From positions 6,758,501-6,822,500 of the forward strand of contig NZ_CP109796.1 in assembly GCF_038725785.1 (NCBI RefSeq): a stretch of 64,000 nucleotides of DNA. Reading direction: 5' to 3'. Position 1 is the stretch's first letter, and every line of letters begins with the position of its first letter. The notes beneath the pieces were generated by a model. It was given only the letters and a program-made list of their open reading frames with translations, was not told where the DNA came from and did not search any database. This DNA is from Termitidicoccus mucosus (lineage in GTDB: Bacteria > Verrucomicrobiota > Verrucomicrobiia > Opitutales > Opitutaceae). The position numbers and the translations under genes are program-made. This document shows, piece after piece, positions 59,223-64,000 of the stretch.

Positions 59223-61007
59223 TCAATAGACTCTCACTTCGAATAACCGGGCTTTCGGAGCACCATTTGTAGTGGCGATTTCGATCCGTAACGACTTAGC
59301 AGTGACGGGTGTTTTGAGTAAATGAACGCGTTTCCGAAGATAGTTGCCGGTTATCGACAATACATTGTTTCCGTCGAGAAGCAGGGAGTAATCCCGAGCG
59401 AGTTCAGGCTGCGGACCGCGAATGGTTTTCTTGCTATGATGATCGCTGGGCGATAGCTTCAATTCTCGCTGAAAACCGGAATCGAAAGTCAGATGGATTT
59501 CGGAAATCACACGTGTAGTGGGCCAGGTCAATTCAATCCATGCCGGTACGGTGTGTGACTCCCAACAGTGAGTCTTATCGTCGGCCCACTTTCCAAAGTG
59601 TGCCGGCAGCTCGCGAGTAATTCCGTCAACGATGTTGCGGCAATCTGCGCCTGTGTCCTGGCTTGAAGCTTCGATTGTGGCTGAATGGGCCATATCGTTC
59701 GGATCCTGAGCGGTGATCCCGAGCAGAAAAGCGTCATTCTTGAGAAGCTGCTGTTGCAGCCGGGCAACGGCAGCTTCATCGTAAAAGCCGGCTATGCTAG
59801 CGGAAGGCTCGGCCATGGCCGCCGCGGTGCCAATGGCCTGCCCCATTACGGAACAGGTGCCCATGACACGGGTAGTCGCAAAGCCGACGTGTGTGGCGCT
59901 GATATTGCGCCCGGCGAAAAATAGATTCGTGATATTCCGTGAATAGAGACATCGGAGCGGAATCGAGAACAGGTGGGGCACCGGTGCGTGAACACACGGC
60001 GGCTCCTCGACTGCATCCACGCCGCTCGGCGGGTGCAGATCAATCCACCAGCCACCATAGGCAACCTGATCCTGAAAAATCGTGCCACTCTGAACATCGT
60101 TCTGTGTCAAGACGTGGGGTCCAAGGAAGCGACGCGATTCACGTTTGGCCGGGATTGCCCCGACCCACTCAAGCGCCCAGTTGGCCGAGTCCGGATGATT
60201 GCCGGAATTTTTGACGTAGTTCCAGACGCCGAGTGCAATACGTAACAGCTCATGCCGAATTGTGGTTTCGTCTTTGATCATATCGAGCTGCCCCCCCCAT
60301 TCGGCCCACCAATAACCATATTCATAGCTTCTGATATCTCTTTTGTGAAAATCCTCCTGCTTGAACTGGCGAGCCCACGCTGGCGCTTCGAATGGCTGCG
60401 GTGTTGGATACTGGCGCGCGGTAAATAGGATCGACGCTCCAAGGGTCTTTCGATCAGCGACCGGCAAAGCCAATGGCTCGCCGTATTGATCCCGTGCCTC
60501 TCGCCCGATGACGAAATCCGCGCCGGCTTCCTTGCCAAGACGTCCGTCACCGGAACAGTCCGCGAAGAAAGAGGCGTTGATGGTAAACTCCTCTTCGGTG
60601 CTGTGCCTTACAACCCTGACCGATTTGATTCTGCGGCCCACAGGCGTATCTATTGTTTCACAAGCTTCACAGCTTGTATCAAGGAACAGACGAATATTCG
60701 GCTCACTGATAACCTTTTCGTAGAGGAGAAGATCCCATTGAGAAAATGACCGGTGAGGATTTCGGCAAGCATCGGTCAAACGAAGCTCTTCCAGCAAACC
60801 CGATTCACGAGCGCCTGGGCGATGGCCCTCGCAATCGGCTCCGACAATATGCATGCGGACTTCGCTGGAAGCAGCACCGCCCAAAACGGACCGATTTTGG
60901 ACTAGGACCACCTGACGGCCCAACCGGGCAGCGGCGATGGCAGCACAGACGCCAGCCATGCCGCCTCCAATGACAACGAAGTCTGTCGATAAATGATGAT
61001 GAGTCAT
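59223..61007 (-). CDS. FAD-dependent oxidoreductase with C-terminal discoidin-like domain
   Basis: 594 residues. A Rossmann dinucleotide motif at the N-terminus (DFVVIGGGMAGVCAAIAAAR) and ADCSGDGRLGKEAGADF, NLFFAGRNISATHVGF and GTCSVMGQAIGTAAAM place it in the FAD-dependent oxidoreductase family of Pfam 'FAD_oxidored', common in polysaccharide-utilisation loci of Verrucomicrobiota/Planctomycetota. Residues about 440-594 form a separate beta region (AHFGKWADDKTHCWES ... RLFEVRVY) resembling F5/8-type sugar-binding domains. No signal peptide is apparent. The substrate is unknown; oxidation of a sugar or cyclitol is likely. An operator-like palindrome lies 86 bp upstream of its start, so it may begin a transcript. 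Confidence 0.82.
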   Translation of the reverse strand: MTHHHLSTDFVVIGGGMAGVCAAIAAARLGRQVVLVQNRSVLGGAASSEVRMHIVGADCEGHRPGARESGLLEELRLTDACRNPHRSFSQWDLLLYEKVISEPNIRLFLDTSCEACETIDTPVGRRIKSVRVVRHSTEEEFTINASFFADCSGDGRLGKEAGADFVIGREARDQYGEPLALPVADRKTLGASILFTARQYPTPQPFEAPAWARQFKQEDFHKRDIRSYEYGYWWAEWGGQLDMIKDETTIRHELLRIALGVWNYVKNSGNHPDSANWALEWVGAIPAKRESRRFLGPHVLTQNDVQSGTIFQDQVAYGGWWIDLHPPSGVDAVEEPPCVHAPVPHLFSIPLRCLYSRNITNLFFAGRNISATHVGFATTRVMGTCSVMGQAIGTAAAMAEPSASIAGFYDEAAVARLQQQLLKNDAFLLGITAQDPNDMAHSATIEASSQDTGADCRNIVDGITRELPAHFGKWADDKTHCWESHTVPAWIELTWPTTRVISEIHLTFDSGFQRELKLSPSDHHSKKTIRGPQPELARDYSLLLDGNNVLSITGNYLRKRVHLLKTPVTAKSLRIEIATTNGAPKARLFEVRVY

Positions 61008-61092
61008 ATGTAAATTACGAAGGGGAAAAGGGATTACAGGACGCGGAAGCGAATAACTCTAAACACCGCTCGGCTTTCAAGTGGCGGCAAAG

Positions 61093-61104
61093 TGAAAACG
61101 TTCA
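61093..61104. promoter_or_regulatory. LacI/cre-type operator candidate 3
   Basis: TGAAAACGTTCA within GTGAAAACGTTCAC, in the 165-bp gap between the dehydrogenase stop (61173) and oxidoreductase start (61007). It is the exact reverse complement of the 46653-46664 element, linking the two parts of the locus. Confidence 0.5.
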
Positions 61105-61172
61105 CAGCGAATATTGTTCAGGCCCAAGCGTGCGGTGCGCGTAGAAAACCAAGCCTTCCATTGGCCGATAAT

Positions 61173-62114
61173 TCAATTAACGACGTTTTGCGGCCGTCCG
61201 GCGAAAAAAGCATGAAGGTTGTCAATCGCCGTGTTCAGCAGCCGTGCGCGCGCTGCACGCGTCGCCCAAGCGATATGTGGCGTAATCACGCAGTTGCGCG
61301 CAGTGAGAAGCGGATGTTTAGCAGGTGGAGGTTCACTTGACAGCACGTCGAGACCGGCACCGGCGAGTTGTCCGGAATTCAGTGCTTCTGCAAGCGCCAC
61401 TTCATCAATAAGCATGCCTCGGCTGGTGTTTAGGAGGTAGGCAGTCGGCTTCATCCAGCCAAGCGTGGTTGCATTGATTAGGTGGTGTGTGCTATCGGTG
61501 AGCGGACAATGGAGGCTCACGACATCTGCGGCCCGTAGCACGCGTTCGAGCTCAGTCCGCCCGCCAGCACGGGTGGCCTGAATCACAATCATTCCAAAAG
61601 CTTCACCAATGCGAGCGGTGGCCCGACCAATCCGACCGTCGCCTATGATGCCGAGGGTAAGCCCGGCCAACTCGATCAACGGCGTTTTCCAGTAACACCA
61701 GTCATCGTTTTTTGTCCACTCACCCTCACTGACGCTTTGCGCATGAAGACCGGTTCGCTGCGTCAACTCCAAGAGGAGTGCAAAGGTTTGCTGGGACACT
61801 GAGAGAGTGCCATAAGCCGGAATGTTGGCGACTGGAATTCCCCGTGCGCGTGCAGCCGCCACATCAACGATATTGTAGCCTGTGGCGAGAACGCCGATAT
61901 AGCGCAGATCAGGCAGCCATTCGAGCGTGGCAGCAGATAAAGGTGTCTTGTTTGTCAGAAGCGCGGACGCATTCCGTGCGCATGCGACAATCTCTGCGGC
62001 ATCAATACGCGGGTGAATGACGCATGCGCCCAATTGTTCAAGGGCGGACCAAGAAAGATCGCCGGGATTAAGAGCATACCCATCAAGCACGACGATGCGA
62101 GGAACGATTGACAT
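61173..62114 (-). CDS. D-2-hydroxyacid dehydrogenase (glycerate/hydroxypyruvate type)
   Basis: 313 residues. The NAD-binding Rossmann motif LGIIGDGRIGRATARIGEAF is followed by the catalytic Arg in YLLNTSRGMLIDEVAL, Glu in LDVLSSEPPPAKHPLL and His in CVITPHIAWATRAAR. This is the complete Arg-Glu-His set of the family, at normal length. Such enzymes reduce 2-ketoacids such as hydroxypyruvate or glyoxylate, or oxidise the corresponding hydroxyacid. In this locus a role in sugar-acid breakdown with the adjacent oxidoreductase is plausible. It lies 68 bp after the GH65 gene on the same strand. Confidence 0.88.
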   Translation of the reverse strand: MSIVPRIVVLDGYALNPGDLSWSALEQLGACVIHPRIDAAEIVACARNASALLTNKTPLSAATLEWLPDLRYIGVLATGYNIVDVAAARARGIPVANIPAYGTLSVSQQTFALLLELTQRTGLHAQSVSEGEWTKNDDWCYWKTPLIELAGLTLGIIGDGRIGRATARIGEAFGMIVIQATRAGGRTELERVLRAADVVSLHCPLTDSTHHLINATTLGWMKPTAYLLNTSRGMLIDEVALAEALNSGQLAGAGLDVLSSEPPPAKHPLLTARNCVITPHIAWATRAARARLLNTAIDNLHAFFAGRPQNVVN

Positions 62115-62182
62115 AGAGTGAGTTTAGAAATGGTGGCAGGAGCGAGAAAATATACATGTAATATATAAATGCCTCCGGATTT

Positions 62183-64000
62183 TCAAACCGCGCTGCGGCG
62201 AAGGCGTTCACACCGAGGATTCGACACTACGCGACCGGGAGGAATCGAGACGTTGACGGTCACGGCCTCCCCAGGACGGCATTGCACAGTTGTGCCCGCA
62301 ATCAATACCGCATGCTCTCGTCGATTGGATGGCGCAGCGGTGATGGTGACCGATGCAGATGTGATCCGCACTTGGAATACATCGCCACGATAGGCAAAGT
62401 TGAACTCAAGACTCTTCCACTTGCGGTAGAGTCGGGGATTGATTACAAGTTGGTTCTCGTCCGCGTTCACACCGCCAAAACCGAAGATTGCCGTCATCCA
62501 TGCGCCGCCGTTTGCCGCCGGATGCGAGCCGCCCATAAATACGGTTCCAACGTAGACCTTGTATTTGGCTTCGAGATCGATTTTGGCCGTTTTCAGGAAA
62601 TACTTGTAAGCAAAGTCAAGCTCACCGAACTCAGTTGCAAGCATTGCATACGCGCAGGCGCTCAAACTGGAACCGTGCTCGGTGCGCGGTTCGTAATATG
62701 CCCAATTCGCTTTCTTGATTTCCGAGCTGTAGCAGTTTTTGAAGAGATTCAGCATCATCACTACGTCGGCCTGCTTGATAATCTTTGTCGGTGCCGCCAG
62801 CCCCTGTGCGGTGCCAAGGTATTCGTTTGGGTGGAGCATCAGCGTCTTGATCTCATTTACAGGCATATCGTTCAGCCGAAAATAGCCATCGAATTGCTCG
62901 ATCACACCCGTTGCGGGGTCGGGCTCGGGAACAAACAGGTGTTTTGCCGCATCGCGAAAATATGGTAGCTCAGCCTCAATGTCTATTTTGTCGAGAACCA
63001 GCCGCAGCGCTTCGGGATGTTTTTTCTCCAGGTAGTCGACGGCCGCACTGGCGATGGCAAAAGTCTCCTTTGCCACACGGCTCGTGAAAGCATTGTTGTT
63101 GATGCGCTCGTGATATTCGTCCGGACCGACGACATCAATGATCTCGTAGCGTTCTTTCTCCTTCTTGAAGTAAGCGTATGAATAGTAGAATCGGGCGCAT
63201 TCAAGAATTACCTCGGCGCCACCTTCCAGAAGCAATGAATCATCGCCGGTGATCTTGAAATAATGCCACATCGCAATCGCCACATCGCCGCTGATGTGAA
63301 CCTGTTTGTCGCGAAAGTATGTGCGCAGTTCGCGGCCGGTAAGGGGATCGCCAACGTTGAAATACGTGCACGCCTCGTCGCCTGTATCCTGGCTTTCCCA
63401 TGCGTAAAATGCCCCGCGATAGCCCGGCCCTTCACTCCTCGCTTTTCGCCGGGCACCGTCCAGCGTCTTTATGCGATAGCGCATCAGCTCAACCGCCTTT
63501 TCCGGATATGTATGGAGGAAGAATGGAAGCATGAACATTTCCGTGTCCCAGAAAATTGCTCCTTTATAGACCTGTCCTGACAACGCGCGTGCGGGGATCG
63601 AGTTGGCGCTGCCGTTCACCGGTGCGACCATCAGCAATTGCAGGATGCTGTAACGCAGCGCGTGTTGCGCTTGATGGTCGCCATCGATGCGCACATCGCA
63701 GAGCTCCCATTTCTTCGCCCACGCCGCCTCGTGCTTTGCGAGGCAGGCGGCGTAGCCGAGTGCCTTTGCCTGCCGAACGGTCTCGATCGCGGCTTGCGGG
63801 AGAGGTTTGCCGACGGAATCGTGATCGGTAAAGATCGCGAAATATTTGTGGAATGTGTAACTTTTCCGCGGCTCCATCCGCAGGCGGACTATCCGAAGGT
63901 TGCGATTAGCCGTGAACGTCCGACTCTCTTCGCCGAACCGAAGATCAACCGCCTCGGCAACCTGCACGCGCTTTTCGCTTTCATGCGTGAGGCCCTGCAT
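62183..64000 (-). CDS. GH65 family glycoside phosphorylase/hydrolase, N-terminus beyond window
   Basis: 605 residues visible and open at the window edge; GH65 proteins are about 750 residues, so the N-terminal beta-sandwich is mostly missing. The (alpha/alpha)6 barrel is recognisable from GAIFWDTEMFMLPFFLHTYP, RGAFYAWESQDTGDEAC, then VVGPDEYHERINNNAFTSRV, where Glu of 'GPDE.H' is the general acid. DVVMMLNLF and EHGSSLSACAYAMLATEFGE complete it. GH65 members phosphorolyse or hydrolyse alpha-glucosides (kojibiose, maltose, trehalose, nigerose); specificity cannot be read here. It heads the minus-strand series that runs to 55999. Confidence 0.88.
   Translation of the reverse strand: MQGLTHESEKRVQVAEAVDLRFGEESRTFTANRNLRIVRLRMEPRKSYTFHKYFAIFTDHDSVGKPLPQAAIETVRQAKALGYAACLAKHEAAWAKKWELCDVRIDGDHQAQHALRYSILQLLMVAPVNGSANSIPARALSGQVYKGAIFWDTEMFMLPFFLHTYPEKAVELMRYRIKTLDGARRKARSEGPGYRGAFYAWESQDTGDEACTYFNVGDPLTGRELRTYFRDKQVHISGDVAIAMWHYFKITGDDSLLLEGGAEVILECARFYYSYAYFKKEKERYEIIDVVGPDEYHERINNNAFTSRVAKETFAIASAAVDYLEKKHPEALRLVLDKIDIEAELPYFRDAAKHLFVPEPDPATGVIEQFDGYFRLNDMPVNEIKTLMLHPNEYLGTAQGLAAPTKIIKQADVVMMLNLFKNCYSSEIKKANWAYYEPRTEHGSSLSACAYAMLATEFGELDFAYKYFLKTAKIDLEAKYKVYVGTVFMGGSHPAANGGAWMTAIFGFGGVNADENQLVINPRLYRKWKSLEFNFAYRGDVFQVRITSASVTITAAPSNRREHAVLIAGTTVQCRPGEAVTVNVSIPPGRVVSNPRCERLRRSAV

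Noticed and set aside
1-64000. CRISPR arrays, rRNA, tRNA, complete insertion sequences
   Set aside because: None seen: no regularly spaced repeats, no rRNA signature, no cloverleaf candidate, and the only transposase is a decayed fragment.

Overview
The window reads as chromosome of a high-GC Gram-negative bacterium. A secretin, a pilus-assembly operon, lipoprotein signals, a GlyGly-CTERM-like tail and a gene set rich in glycosidases and sialate O-acetylesterases would suit a Verrucomicrobiota/Opitutaceae-type carbohydrate degrader. That taxonomy is inference; no rRNA or tRNA gene was seen to confirm it.

The window has two halves. The left ~41 kb looks like part of an integrated conjugative or conjugative-like element. 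It holds a VirB10-like core protein with an upstream partner (1-3147), a PIN toxin-antitoxin pair, a broken type III methyltransferase, and a complete-looking type IV pilus / type II secretion operon (4962-21774: five prepilin-like proteins, a PilM-PilN-like fusion, PilO- and PilP-like proteins, secretin, GspE/PilB ATPase, GspF/PilC). A lower-GC insert follows (21.9-27 kb): an IS3-family remnant, a STAND-type P-loop/TPR protein, a convergent ATP-grasp protein and a tyrosine recombinase. After it come seven mostly unrecognised genes beginning with a lipoprotein (27.5-33.7 kb), a second PIN pair and a relaxase-like gene (35.1-36.7 kb). On the minus strand are a 307-aa orphan and a 1081-aa divergent homologue of the RNA polymerase beta subunit (37963-41208).

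The RpoB-like protein is the outstanding item. It is colinear with beta from the lobe through the fork to the switch/clamp region and keeps the two active-site lysines at canonical 8-residue spacing and the adjacent Glu-Asp pair, yet is otherwise very unlike housekeeping RpoB. No beta-prime gene is in the window. A second notable structure is a pair of 19-bp near-palindromes (6-bp arms, identical 7-bp asymmetric spacer) in inverted orientation, abutting the start codons of the convergent STAND and ATP-grasp genes beside a tyrosine recombinase. This is the expected layout of an invertible cassette.

The right ~23 kb is a glycan-utilisation locus: a GPH-type sugar transporter, two related clan GH-A-like glycosidases (one a 1534-aa cell-surface multidomain protein), GH36 alpha-galactosidase, GH38 alpha-mannosidase, GH65 phosphorylase/hydrolase (cut by the window end), two sialate O-acetylesterases, a tannase/feruloyl esterase family protein, an FAD-dependent oxidoreductase and a D-2-hydroxyacid dehydrogenase. 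LacI-type palindromes recur at 46.6 kb and 61.1 kb, so parts of this locus are probably one regulon.
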